A stretch of 64,000 bases of DNA from positions 50,161-114,160 of the forward strand of contig JBBHKE010001928.1 in the NCBI GenBank assembly GCA_037447655.1, in the 5' to 3' direction. This stretch comes from Zygnema cylindricum (lineage: Eukaryota > Streptophyta > Zygnematophyceae > Zygnematales > Zygnemataceae). Positions 23,400 through 34,684 of the stretch are shown one piece after another; the first letter of the stretch is position 1, and every line of letters starts with the position of its first letter. The position numbers and the translations under genes are program-made. The notes beneath the pieces were generated by a model. That model was not told where the DNA came from and searched no databases. It saw only the letters and a list, made by a program, of their open reading frames with translations.

Positions 23400-23929
23400 T
23401 TCCGCTTACAAATCTGTGAGATATGTAGAAATGAAATTACATAAAACTGAGAGTACAGTTTTCATATCATTTGTTCCTAAAAATCAAATTCACTAAGTCC
23501 TACTTTTATACACCGAAACTACACTAAGCTGTACGGAGGCATTCCAGCCGTACATCTAACATTCTATCACAAATATTTACACCAAAGTTCAGACAACGTA
23601 AAGTGATAATGATCTAGTCACGCCTCGTCACTATTTGTTGGCGGCGGCTGTCAGCGGTCCGATTAGAGGATTTGGCACCGTAGAATTGACTTCACGAAGT
23701 CCAATGGTCCTGCCAAATTTCCGTACGTCCACGGAGGACATACTCACGCATTCTCCCAAGTGACGACACGTGTCCCAAGTGTGAATGAACCGTGAACTCC
23801 CAACTTCACTGTCACACTAATTTCGGTAAGTACTGAACCGAACTCAACCAAAAATAGCTTAAGTCCTGAACAGCTCTCTCTCACACCTGAGGCATAAAGA
23901 GGACTGAAGCTTTCTAAAAAAAACACTCC
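23400..23929 (-). repeat. Probable copia LTR and leader (minus strand)
   Basis: Begins TGTTTTTTTTAGAAAGC directly after a purine run (TTTAGGGGAG) that follows the RNase H stop. Contains a promoter-like GTGTATAAAAGTAGG near 23500. The inner end was not fixed; a leader must lie between it and the gag start at 23243. Confidence 0.55.
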
Positions 23930-23948
23930 CCTAAAGCTTTAGACTCTG

Positions 23949-24540
23949 CTAGTCACTCAGTCCACATGCCTCTCTACAAAACTTCAATTTGGGAGCAGGT
24001 AAGGGTTTCGTCATCATATCAGCCACCATTTGCTCATCCGGTAAATAACTCAACTTCAAGACTTTTCCCATCACCTTTTCTCTTACAAAGTGTAGCTTGA
24101 TATCAATGTGCTTACTCTTAAAGTGATGACAGGGATTAGATGCAATAGCGATTGCTGCCTGATTATCACACCACACTATTTGTGGTCCAGATTGCATAAA
24201 GAGAAGCTCTTGGAGAAGAGACTTTACCCAAAGTAACTCTTTAACAGCCGAGCTGGCAGCCATGTACTCAGCCTCCATGGTAGACTGAGCCGTTACCTTC
24301 TGAAGTTTGCTGCTCCAGCAGCAAGTTCCATTTCCGATCTTCAAAATGTATCCGGTGGTGGAGCGTCGGCTCGGCATATCTCCGTAGCTCGCATCGCTCC
24401 ATGTATGAATTTTGACTTCCTCTCCATCGAGAGAGAGTCTAAGATTTTGAGTTCTTGCAAGATAACGAAGAACTCTCTTTGCTGCCTCATAGTCTGATTT
24501 CCTTGGATTCTGGCATGTGTGAAACACAACTTGCGCTGCT
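23949..24540 (-). pseudogene. Copia RNase H fragment
   Basis: Open frame of about 195 codons with all RNase H blocks: YEAAKRVLRYLARTQN, TWSDASYGDMPSRRSTTGY, EAEYMAASSAVKELLWVKS, WCDNQAAIAIASNP, SKHIDIKLHFVRE and VADMMTKPLPAPKL, ending at a natural stop. It starts abruptly at 24540, so everything from gag to RT is missing. No stop interrupts what remains, which suggests a fairly young fragment. The TWSDASYGD wording is shared with the element at the right end of the window. Confidence 0.85.
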
Positions 24541-24612
24541 TTTTCGGCGGTTAAAAACGGGTCATTCCCCGTATTTTATTATTTTCGGCCGAAACTTTCC
24601 TCTCCCCCAATA

Positions 24613-24640
24613 CTATACCGTGAATCGTTATTAGGTTTTT
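24613..24640 (+). mobile_element. Single CTACACCG-type terminal sequence left of the hAT gene
   Basis: CTATACCGTGAATCGTTATT followed by AG and a T-run. It matches the outer end of the inverted-repeat group and lies about 366 bp before the first transposase ATG. No partner end in the inverse orientation was found downstream of 27700. Confidence 0.5.
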
Positions 24641-24840
24641 TTTTATAGATGTCTTTTTCGTACGGATTTTGACATTTTTATGAAATTTCGTTTTTTTTTT
24701 ATGATTTTGAATCTTTCGTTAAATGCGTATACTTTTCGTATGGTTTAAACGTACGGATGATTCATACATATATAATGAACAGAAATTTAAAAAAAGAGAT
24801 TATTCATTTGCGCGCGCGAAGTTTGAAAGAAATTTGTACG

Positions 24841-26258
24841 TTACGGTTATAATGTACGGAAATTTCGCAGTTTTTTGAAAGAAATTTGTACAGTTTAATT
24901 AAGCCGCCATTGAATCCGCCATTGAAAGCTTGATTGAAGTCGTAGTTCAAGCTTCCACGAACTTCTTCAGAAGCAGCCATGCCTAGACCTCGAGGATCAA
25001 AGTGGGACCATGTTAAGGCTCTGAAGGGTGGGCAGCTTGGGGACAACAAATCGTGCATTTCAAATTACTATAACTTCCCGTATAATGGACAAGCCACTCG
25101 GATTAGAAACCACCTTCTTGGAAATGTGAAGAGTGTACGCATTAGGATCTGCAATTTATGTCCGAATGAGGTAAAGGCAATTTATGTCCGAATGAGGTGA
25201 AGGCAGAGCTACGTGCTGTGGAAACAGACAAGGCTTCTCAAGGTTCTCAAAAACGTGTTATATCCATTTTAGATCAACTCACTGGAAGTGGAAGTCTTAC
25301 AATGTCTTTGAATAAGGTACAAAGAGTACAAGTGAAAATAAGAAGTTGTTTTAATAAGTATAATCAAAAGGAGGTAGAGGCAGCATGGGCTAAAGCTTTC
25401 TTTGCCAATGGCTAGCCATTCACTCTATTGGATGACCCCTATTTCAAAGCAGCAGTGAAGCAGACAGGGGAGATAGGGGAGTCTTATAAGTTACCCCACC
25501 GAAATGCCATGAGAACGAGACTCTTGGCTAAGACCAAGGCGACGATCATTTACGGTTATAATGTACGGAAATTTCGCAGTTTTTTGAAAGAAATTTGTAC
25601 AGTTTAATTAAGCCGCCATTGAATCCGCCATTGAAAGCTTGATTGAAGTCGTAGTTCAAGCTTCCACGAACTTCTTCAGAAGCAGCCATGCCTAGACCTC
25701 GAGGATCAAAGTGGGACCATGTTAAGGCTCTGAAGGGTGGGCAGCTTGGGGACAACAAATCGTGCATTTCAAATTACTATAACTTCCCGTATAATGGACA
25801 AGCCACTCGGATTAGAAACCACCTTCTTGGAAATGTGAAGAGTGTACGCATTAGGATCTGCAATTTATGTCCGAATGAGGTAAAGGCAATTTATGTCCGA
25901 ATGAGGTGAAGGCAGAGCTACGTGCTGTGGAAACAGACAAGGCTTCTCAAGGTTCTCAAAAACGTGTTATATCCATTTTAGATCAACTCACTGGAAGTGG
26001 AAGTCTTACAATGTCTTTGAATAAGGTACAAAGAGTACAAGTGAAAATAAGAAGTTGTTTTAATAAGTATAATCAAAAGGAGGTAGAGGCAGCATGGGCT
26101 AAAGCTTTCTTTGCCAATGGCTAGCCATTCACTCTATTGGATGACCCCTATTTCAAAGCAGCAGTGAAGCAGACAGGGGAGATAGGGGAGTCTTATAAGT
26201 TACCCCACCGAAATGCCATGAGAACGAGACTCTTGGCTAAGACCAAGGCGACGATCAC
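24841..26258 (+). repeat. 709-bp tandem duplication, two essentially identical copies
   Basis: 24841-25549 and 25550-26258. The offset is exactly 709 bp and no difference was seen on reading (apart from the final few bases at the junction). Each copy holds the transposase start, the BED zinc finger and a 26-bp internal duplication, so the 26-bp event came first. Near identity means either a recent event or an assembly artefact. Confidence 0.9.
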
Positions 26259-27684
26259 TAATGTTTTCGAGAGTTACATAGAGACATTGAAAGTCACCGG
26301 AGTCTCTCTCACATCAGATGGTTAGAGAGATGTTGACCAAACACCTTTTCTTAACATTTAAGCTGTCACCCCAAAAGGTGACATGTTTCTCATGGCCGAA
26401 GATACTAGTAGGCACTACAAGGATACTGAATACGTTTGTGGGGTGTTGGAGAAGGGAGTTCTTGTGGTGGGAGTGGAGCATGTAGTGCAAATTGTTACAG
26501 ATTCAGCTCATGTGAACAAGCCTTGCTGCTCATGAGGAAGTACCTATCCCTCACGTGGACGCCATGCTCTGCCCACATCTTAAACTTGATGTTAGAGGGT
26601 TGGGGCAAGCTTGCTTTTATTTCAACACCTGTCTGAGAGGCAAAGGAGGTGTTGAAATTTGTCACAAACCATCACATGAGTGCAGCCATCTTCAACAACA
26701 TCTCTGCACTTAGGGTTTTGAAACCTGGAGAGACCCGGTTTGATACAAATTTTATCATGCTCCAGAGGTTTTTAGAGGTGAAGGACAGCCTCGAGCGCTT
26801 AATGTTTGATGATGGCTATAAGTAGTGGATGGGCAAGGCTGCTTACAAGTCCGAGGGGGCCAAAATCAAGGGCCACATTTTGAGCTTAAAGTTTTGGATG
26901 AGAGTGGGGGAGGCTGTGACTGTTTCAGAGCCTGTGGTACGACTGATGCGGGAGTGTGACAAATGGGCACCAAATGTGGGGAAGGTTTATCATGGGTTTT
27001 ACATGATCGATCAATTCTTGCATAATATATCCAACAATGGAAGAGTGGGAAATTATGAGGGAATGCAGATTTTGGAGGAGTTGAAGAAATCTTGGTTGGC
27101 GAGATGGGAGATGGCATATAGCCCTATGTATGCAGCCGGCTTTGTACTCGACCCCGACTACCAAAGTGTTTCCTATGGGCAACATTCAAATTTGAAAGTC
27201 ATGGAAGGCTTCTTGAAAATGCTTGAGAGGATTTTATCAAATGTGGATGATCAAGGTGAAGCATACATTGAGCTGACTAAGTATAGGTGCTCTGATGGAA
27301 TTTTTGGGAGGGAGGTAACAAAAACTTGTGCGAAGAAGATGCCAGGGTGGAAGTGGTGGCAACAATTTAGGGTGGAAGTGGTGGCAACAATTTGGGGCTG
27401 TCACCCCTATCTTACAGGTGGGAATTAGGGTCATTGCTCAATGCTCGGTTGCTAGCTCATGCAAGAGGAATTGGTCAACTTATGACCATATTCACTCTAA
27501 AAAATGGAACAGGATGACAGCTAAGAGGGCCAATGACTTAGTGTGGGTCTTTAGTAATCTCAGATTAGCACATCAGACTGGGGATGTCACCTATGAGGAG
27601 TCTTTGATAGCATGGGAGGAAGAGGAAGGGGAGATAGTGGAAGAGGATGCTGACGAATACATGACGAATACATGGATGATCTAG
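24979..27684 (+). pseudogene. hAT transposase pseudogene (BED finger + DUF659 type)
   Basis: The inner copy starts at 25688: W-D-H-V, CISNYYNF, RIRNHLLG and ICNLCPNEVKA form a BED zinc finger. A 26-bp tandem duplication (GCAATTTATGTCCGAATGAG ...) shifts the frame right after it. The DUF659 region follows (NAMRTRLLAKTKA, GVSLTSDG then TAG in place of the usual Trp codon). RWEMAYSPMYAAGFVLDPDY and SCKRNWSTYDHIHSKKWNRM mark the C-terminal dimerisation part, with NDLVWVFSNLRLAHQ near the end at about 27570. Another 25-bp tandem duplication lies at 27344-27393. Several stops and two frameshifting duplications make it non-functional. Confidence 0.9.
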
Positions 27685-27780
27685 ATCTAGAGTGATAGAG
27701 GAAATAACCCTATTCGAGGTTGTCAATTAGTTACTTTCTATGTGTAAACTAAGTTATTTCCCTCCTATTATTACAAAAAT

Positions 27781-28045
27781 GTTTTTTTTGCTACAATTGT
27801 GGATGTGTCATTATTTGAAGTTCATATACAAAAATGGATTTTTTTTTCAATTATGATTTTGTCATTATTCAATGTTGACATACAAAAATGGTAATTTTTT
27901 TGCTTCAATTCTGAATTTACCATTATTAAATGTTGACATACAGGATTGGATATATTTTTTTCAATTGTGGTTTTGTCATTATTCAATTTTGACATTCAAA
28001 AGTGGTTATTTTTTCTTCAATTGTAAATTTTTGAATGTTTACATG
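27781..28045 (+). repeat. ~57-bp tandem repeat, about 4.5 units
   Basis: Each unit has a T-run, then CAATTGTGGATTTTGTCATT-like text, ATTCAATGTTGACATACAAA and AATGG. It lies just after the hAT pseudogene. Confidence 0.8.
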
Positions 28046-28049
28046 TTGC

Positions 28050-28270
28050 AATAGGGGCAAGTGCCGGCATGGCGCCGGGAAGACGCCGGTGCTCCGGGAA
28101 GACGCCGGTGCTGGGCTTTCGCTGCCTCGGCGCTGGCGACGAGTTTTGCGCCGAGGCAGTCTGGTCGCTGGCGATGAGACAGTCTGATCGCCGGGAGACA
28201 GTCTGATCGCTGGTTGCCGGTTCAGAGTCCAGCGAAGAGACAATGTTGTCGCTGGTTTTCGTTTAGAACT
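28050..28270 (+). repeat. GC-rich island with hairpin and short repeats
   Basis: A sharp GC-rich patch in AT-rich surroundings. GGGAAGACGCCGGTGCT occurs twice and GACAGTCTGATCGC-type units three times. CTGCCTCGGCGC (28122-28133) pairs perfectly with GCGCCGAGGCAG (28148-28159), a 12-bp stem with a 14-nt loop. No open frame of note. Confidence 0.75.
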
Positions 28271-28495
28271 CTGAAATTTTGATTAAGTTGTCATCGTATT
28301 TTTAGTCATTGATTAAATGTTTTAATATTTTTTGAATTTTATTTTTAGTATGAAGTCAAAGAAAGTCAATGCATTTAAAAAAAAATTGATTTTGTTTCAT
28401 GCGCATATTCGTTATTTTTTTGGCTTTTCATTCATGCGTTTTATGCGCATGTGGTTTTTTTTTCGCCACTTAAAACATATTTTCTCCATACACAC

Positions 28496-28625
28496 TTCTC
28501 GATATTTTCCGATTTTACTTTTGACGATATTATCCGATTTTATTTTTGACGATATTTTCCAATTTTACTTTTGACGATATTTTTCAATTTTACTTTTGAC
28601 GATATTTTCCGATTTTACTTTTGAC
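28496..28625 (+). repeat. 25-bp tandem repeat, five units
   Basis: Unit CGATATTTTCCGATTTTACT plus TTTGA, repeated five times with few changes. The preceding 28 bp (CGCCACTTAAAACATATTTT, CTCCATACACACTT) is the inner left arm of a CTACACCG-family MITE, so the repeat seems to have grown inside a MITE remnant. Confidence 0.85.
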
Positions 28626-30330
28626 GATCTTACGGGACGCGAGTCTCGCTTAATAGTGTAAAGATACTAATTATCGTTAATATTTCGGCAAGAGTTCGCC
28701 ACTTGGCTAAAAGTACTGTACCATTTAGAAGGTCGGTTTCAGACGATGAAAACACAACATTTTTTGCTTCACATGTGCGAAATCAAAAGTGTTATTTCAT
28801 TGCGGACTCGATTAGGGTTATGGGTTGGAAACCACGTAGGCATATCTTTGTCGATACGACAAAAGTACTACGATTTTCTTGAGCAGGATAGGTCAGTATT
28901 TTTTTTGTTTTTTTTTTTTTTACTAGTGTAACGACAGATTGCCGCCAATAGTTGGGTTATCATGCCAAACCTCAAAAAATTGAAGGATCGAACTTCACCT
29001 ACGAGTTTAAATAAGAACAAAACCAAAACAACCACTGTTTTTTCAATAATTTTTTGGTGTGAAAACCATTACTAAAAAGGTAATTTAATTGAATAATGTA
29101 AATGAAAACTAAAAAAGGTATACAAGTATAAGGATATTTTGTTATAAAATTTTGATATATTACAAAACCCAACAGACCCAACAATTTCTAAGTAGTATCA
29201 TTACAATAAAAACATTTCAATTCCTATTTATGAACAAAAATATAATACTTTTTTTCAATTTGTTTTTTCACGAGACAGTACATCGGTTAACAAAGATACA
29301 CATATACAAATATAAAGCACGTACACTTTCCTTATTGTCACTTTGTAATCCATATCATACATTTCAAAACCTGTTATTTTTTGTACACAGTAAAGTAAAC
29401 GTGAATCGTTATTAGTGTTACCACAATCTGAGCGCTCCCCTAAACTATGTCCCTTGATCCTAAAATATAATATATAATTTCTTTAAACTATATAGGTAAG
29501 GTAAGTTGGCTGATAACTACTTTGTTTAAAGAGGTATTTGAATAGTGTATTGCACAAAATATGTCAATCAGTACAAACACAACACGTTTTTCCGTAAAAT
29601 CTATGGAAAAAGTGTGAGTTAACAGCGTCGACACGAGAAAGTGAGTGGCGTCGACATGGGAAAGCGTACTCACATATGTTTCAATAATAATAAATATGGG
29701 GGGAAATCAAGCAAACGTGTTCTCACGAGTTCAAACATTAACTATGTGAAACCGGCAACAACGACTACAATATGGGACTGTGTATCCAAATTAGTGTTAC
29801 ATATGTTAATCAACGTCAATGTTTTCTTAGCTTTGAGTCCCTAGACTTAAGTAGAGTTAAAATTACTATTTTTCTAGTTTTAGTAATAATGATTTTACCC
29901 ATATATAGATTCACAGTGTATTTTTCAAACCGGAAATCGGCCGACAAAATGTCAAAAACATTGAAATAATGTTCCGAGTAATGTTTTGCATACGTAGACG
30001 GTATTTTTTGAAAAGCATCGCAGCATCACAGTGTCTTCAACGAGAAGAAATAGATGAGCACACTCTTTCCCCCTAAATTTCAATTGACACCACCTTTCTT
30101 GAGTTAGCTGTCAAGAGTTTAGTCCACATCGACGAGACATTGGAATTTAAGGTTATTATGATTTCCTAAAAGACAAACTTTAGGAGTATAACAATGAAAT
30201 ATGCGCTGGTGAAAATTATCTTAAGAGTCAAGTTCCAATGCAACAAAGAGTTTTTGTAACATTATCGAGGGGTAAAGATTAAGTGTCTCGTGGTTTGCTT
30301 ACAAGGTTTATGATCGTCCTCTCTCTGACG
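28626..30330. other. No gene seen
   Basis: AT-rich DNA. A terminal-like ACGTGAATCGTTATTAGTGT at about 29400 belongs to the CTACACCG group. Frames of 60-90 codons are low-complexity and lack motifs. Confidence 0.55.
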
Positions 30331-30458
30331 TATTGGAGAAACACCGACCAGTAAGCGAAAGAAGCTCACACGTATTTGGAGAGACACCGACCAGTTAGCA
30401 AAAGAAGCTCGCACGTATTTGGAGAGGCACCGACTAGTAAGCAAAAGAAGCTCACAGG
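30331..30458 (+). repeat. ~43-bp tandem repeat, three units
   Basis: GTATTTGGAGAGACACCGAC followed by CAGTTAGCAAAAGAAGCTCG and CAC, three times with small changes. Confidence 0.8.
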
Positions 30459-30869
30459 CAATTGTCTTCTCACAACTCATACAACTTCTAATAGAAAGAT
30501 TGAAAACCCTTTTCAAAGTCACTTACCATCGACCCCATTTACAATGCCATTGCAAATAATTATTGAACGGCTTCTACATTCGGCATGGTGGACACTTTAA
30601 GGGGTAATTTTTTTTTTTTTTTACCGTGTACTTATTTTCCCACTATGTTACCTGGCTTTTTTTTATTCTGCGTAGTGCTTTTGGTGCGTGGACGACCACT
30701 TCTAAAATATTCACGGAACTATGACATCTAGCAAAACATACTTAAACTTACGTTCCTAACAACATTATGAACCTTCACATCAATGGCTGTATCAATTACC
30801 TCATAAATATGGTTACCTCAAAAATATGGTTATTGGGTGTGGTCTGAGACATTAGGTAGGGTTGCACAT

Positions 30870-31511
30870 TGTTAGGACGTACAATTTTTGAATCTACTCT
30901 TACTTTACATTGGTTCGTAGTTAGTGTGGATATAGATTTGACCGTGCGTCAGTTTGCGTACTTTGGTTTTGTTTTGTATAGTTTGATGTAATATTCGTGC
31001 GTGTACTTTTCACGTGTACACAATTAGATATGATTTGATTTATTTTGTTTCGTTTAAGTTTTAGTACCGTACGTCGAGAAGTTTCGTTTCGCGAAACCTA
31101 CATCTAGTAATTTCGTTTCGCGTAGATTAAATTATTCGTACAGGACTTTGTTAGTTTTGTTTCTAGTAGTTTCATTTTGTTTTGTACCACATTAACGTCT
31201 AAGTACATTTAGACACTTCTAGAGTTAGTGTTCTAGATTGTTTCCACGACTTAGTTTAAAAAGCCATCGTGTGAGTTAGATGTAATAATTAGGAATCAAT
31301 CAAGCGTCAATTAAGGAGGAATACGTCAAGAGAAGTGTTATGATTAAGGATTGAGTTAATATGAGTTTATTTTATTGAGTATTTAATTTCCCTCTATCTT
31401 GGATTATGCGCTTTTGATGTGTTGTACTGTTTGATTTCATTTTAATATCGCTTCCGCATTGAGACATTTAAGTATTTGTGAGCGCATTCTCATTGACTCT
31501 TATTCCTATCA
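30870..31511 (+). repeat. 5' LTR of the copia element
   Basis: TGTTAGGACGTACAATTTTT ... GACTCTTATTCCTATCA. Contains a self-complementary TTTCGTTTCGCGAAAC near 31082. Followed at once by the primer-binding site. Confidence 0.9.
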
Positions 31512-31512
31512 A

Positions 31513-31525
31513 TTGGTATTGGAGC
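31513..31525 (+). promoter_or_regulatory. Primer-binding site
   Basis: TTGGTATTGGAGC, one base after the LTR, resembles the plant copia site TGGTATCAGAGC complementary to initiator Met tRNA, with two differences. Confidence 0.65.
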
Positions 31526-31570
31526 AGTGTTTATTTAGAGTGGAGTAAAGAATTGATTAAGAGTTTATAA

Positions 31571-33331
31571 GTGATGGTAGAGGGATACTCCGCAAAGAGA
31601 AAAGACACTGAAGTCACTTTTGGAGTTGGAGAATCGGAGAGGCTATCAATGGCGAAAGAGAGTCTCACAATTCAGTTTGATCCAACAACTATAGAGGAAC
31701 TATACGAATTTCTTAAGGCAAAAAGAGAAGGACAATATTTCGGTAAAATTACTACCTTTGGGGGCAATTCAGATGATGAGAGTTCTAAGAAGAGTAAAAA
31801 GGGCAAAATGAAAGTACATTTTTATGATGATGATGATGAGTCGAGTTCAGATGAAGAGTCTGATTATAGGGTGTCGTCTAAGACTATCATGCTTAATGGA
31901 AATAATTATCCGGTATGGAAGAGATATATTCAAGGAACCTTTACTCCAAAGAAATTGTGGAAAATACTTACAGGAGAAGAGAAAAGACCATTAGATGAAA
32001 AAGGAAGGAAAAAGTGGCATACTAAAGATATGGCAACTATGACTTCATTACTTCAGAGTAGTAGTAGTTCGGTTCATGAGCATATGTTAACTCATGATAC
32101 CGCTCATGCTTGTTGGACTCATCTTCAAAACTTGTATGAGAAAGGATTTGCAACTAAATCTAATTATGTATTTCAGGACTTTATTCAGTTTAGGATGAAG
32201 AGTAATGAGTCCATTGATGATGCTCTAAAAAGATTCAATGTTTTGATAGAGCAGTTGAATAGCGCAGGAAAGTTTCCCCCTGAAGATGAAAAAGTATTTG
32301 TGTTTCTAAATGGATTACCATCTAAGTTTGATGTTACAGTAGAAGTTATAAGATCTACAGAGAAACCCACTTTTGATTTTGCTATTAACCTTCTAAAAGG
32401 TGCAGAAAAAAGTAAACAGAAACATAATAGAGGATTTGGAAATGGCAATGTAAACCTCACTGGCACATCTGAGGTATATTCTCTACGTGGTCGTGGAGGT
32501 AGAGGAAGATTTAGATCAAGAGGGGGTAGAAACAATTTTCAGTATTCAGGATTTGGAAGAGGTTATAGCGATGAAGGTGATGTAAGTCATATTACTTGTT
32601 ATAAGTGTAATAACGAAGGACATATGGCTACTAACTGTCCAGATAGGGAAAAGCAATGCAATATTTGTCGGAAATGGGGACATGTTAGTGCTCAATGTTA
32701 TCAACGAAATGGAGGTGGATCATCTTACTATTCGGAAAGAGGAAGAAATCGAGGTGGACGTCGAGGACGAGGTCGTGGAAGATTTGGACAATCACGTGGA
32801 GGAGGCCATCAAACCCACTATATAAATTTTCATGACGATCAAGGCGATAAGTCTCTAAAATTTTCTATGATAATGAAAGAAGATGGAAATGTTGCTGTCA
32901 ATTCTGCAAATTCCACATGTGAGAGTCAAAGTTATAAAGATTGGATAGTTCATTCAGGAGCAACTCATCCTGTTTATAGTGATTTAAGTTTGTTTACAGA
33001 TTTGAGAAAGCTTACAGTTCCTAAGAATATTACGGTTGCTAGTGGACATGTTGTTCCGATAGATACAGTGGGAACTGTCAGATTAGATTTACCTGTCAAG
33101 AATATGAATGGTCATGTTGTTGTAAGGGAAGTGAATTTGAACAATACTTTGTATTTTCCGGATGGAGTTGTAAACCTTGTTAGTGTTCCTCTCATACAAA
33201 GGAATGGTGGTAGAGTAATCCTGTTTGAAAATGGAAGAATAGTTTTCCAAGATAGAGAAGGGAATCAATTTGGAGAAGGTTATGTAACTGATTGTATGCA
33301 AAGTAAGTTAAAATGGATTAGACCACAGTAA
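31571..33331 (+). CDS. Copia gag + protease ORF (586 codons)
   Basis: Gag domain of UBN2 type (NNYPVWKRYIQGTF near residue 110; FRMKSNESIDDALKRFNVLI; GLPSKFD). An RGG-rich stretch surrounds two CCHC zinc knuckles (CYKCNNEGHMATNC and CNICRKWGHVSAQC); one knuckle is usual in this family, so two is a small oddity. The protease site reads WIVHSGATHPV where copia proteins have D-S/T-G-A-T, so the catalytic Asp codon has become His. The ORF stops at TAA 33329-33331, and translation after that stop continues in the same frame into the pre-integrase region, so this is one broken gag-pol frame. Confidence 0.9.
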   Translation: MMVEGYSAKRKDTEVTFGVGESERLSMAKESLTIQFDPTTIEELYEFLKAKREGQYFGKITTFGGNSDDESSKKSKKGKMKVHFYDDDDESSSDEESDYRVSSKTIMLNGNNYPVWKRYIQGTFTPKKLWKILTGEEKRPLDEKGRKKWHTKDMATMTSLLQSSSSSVHEHMLTHDTAHACWTHLQNLYEKGFATKSNYVFQDFIQFRMKSNESIDDALKRFNVLIEQLNSAGKFPPEDEKVFVFLNGLPSKFDVTVEVIRSTEKPTFDFAINLLKGAEKSKQKHNRGFGNGNVNLTGTSEVYSLRGRGGRGRFRSRGGRNNFQYSGFGRGYSDEGDVSHITCYKCNNEGHMATNCPDREKQCNICRKWGHVSAQCYQRNGGGSSYYSERGRNRGGRRGRGRGRFGQSRGGGHQTHYINFHDDQGDKSLKFSMIMKEDGNVAVNSANSTCESQSYKDWIVHSGATHPVYSDLSLFTDLRKLTVPKNITVASGHVVPIDTVGTVRLDLPVKNMNGHVVVREVNLNNTLYFPDGVVNLVSVPLIQRNGGRVILFENGRIVFQDREGNQFGEGYVTDCMQSKLKWIRPQ

Positions 33332-34684
33332 AATCAGAAATCAATAATTTCAGTCAATGTTGTAAGTTGTGAAAGAGGAGATCTAAGTTTATGGCATCAT
33401 AGACTTTGTCATACTTCACAGTCTAATATAAAGAATATGATGAAAAGTGGAGCAGTAGGAGGATTAGAGTGTGTTTTCGGAGAGAAAGTTCAATGTTGTA
33501 ATGGTTGTAGCAAAGGGAAACAGATTAGAAAACCTCATCCTGCAAAAGATGTAAAGTATAAAGCTAGTGCTCCTCTTGAGCTTGTTCATGTAGACTTATG
33601 TGGTGAAGTCAAACCATTAAGTCTCGGAGGACATAAGTATATCTTTGTAATTGTGGATGATTATAGTCGAAAGAGTTTGGTATATTTGTTGAAACATAAG
33701 TCAGAAGCGTTATATAAGTTTCGAGAATTTGTTGTAATGGCTGAGAGAGAAACAGATAGAAAGTTAAAAGCAGTTAAATCAGATAATGGAGGAGAATTTG
33801 TTGCTTTTAAAAGCTTTTGTCAAAAAAGAGGGATTGAGCAGCAATTTACAGCTGCATACTCACCTGAGTCTAATGGAGTTGCTGAAAGAAAAAAGTGGAC
33901 TTTTCAAGAGATGGTTAGAGCTATGTTATATAGCACTAAACATTGTGTGAGGTTTTGGGGAGAAGCTGTTCTTACAACTAATTACATTTGTAAAAAAAGA
34001 CTAACTTCGGTTTCTGGAGATAAGACGTCTGAAGAGTTGTGGAGTGGCAGGGTTCCATCTGTTCGACATTTGAGGATTTGGGGATGTCGAGCCACTGTCT
34101 ACATCGAGAAAAGATATTGAGCAGGAAAATTTAGTCCTAGATCATGGACATGTATCTTTGTTGGATATAGTCAAAATTCAAGTCAGTACAGGATCTTCAA
34201 TCCAGCTACTCGAACGGTTGTGGAATCGAGGAATGTGGAGTTTCACGAAGATTTGGCGAAAGCAATAGAGTTTACAAAAGAAAAGGAAGAAAGTTTGGAT
34301 TTTGAGGAAGAGAGCAATTTGGAGGAGTTCAAAATTGATGATGAAAGTGACGAAGAGGATGATGAAGAAATTCCATTGATAAAGAAGAAATCTATTAAAG
34401 TTGGTAAGAAATCTGAATCTTCCCAATTTGATTCTGAAAGCTTGAAAAGTGAGAATGGAAGTCAAAGTTCTAAGTGTAGTGAAAGATCCCTTAGCAGACA
34501 AAGAAGTGAATGTAGTTTGCTATCTGTAAGTGAGAAAGAAGAGAGACATGATGTTGTTGAAGAAAAAGTTGTTGTTAGGAGAAGTAATCGAGGGAATAAA
34601 GGAAAAAAAAAGAGAGACATGATGTTGTTGAAGAAGAAGTTGTTGTTAGGAGAAGTAATCGAGGGAATAAAGGAAAGGCTCTAG
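33332..34684 (+). pseudogene. Copia integrase region with stop and 71-bp tandem duplication
   Basis: Same frame as gag. Pre-integrase LWHHRLCHTSQSNIKNMM and CCNGCSKGKQ supply an HHCC finger. The DDE core is present: LVHVDLCGEVK, VKSDNGGEF and NGVAERKKWT. A TGA at 34118-34120 precedes the GKFSPRSWTCIFVGY block. An acidic spacer follows. A 71-bp segment is duplicated in tandem (34541-34611 and 34612-34677 onward), which shifts the frame before the RT. Confidence 0.85.

Noticed and set aside
28496-28625. CRISPR array
   Set aside because: The 25-bp units are contiguous with no unique spacers, and the context is a plant nuclear genome. It is a tandem repeat.
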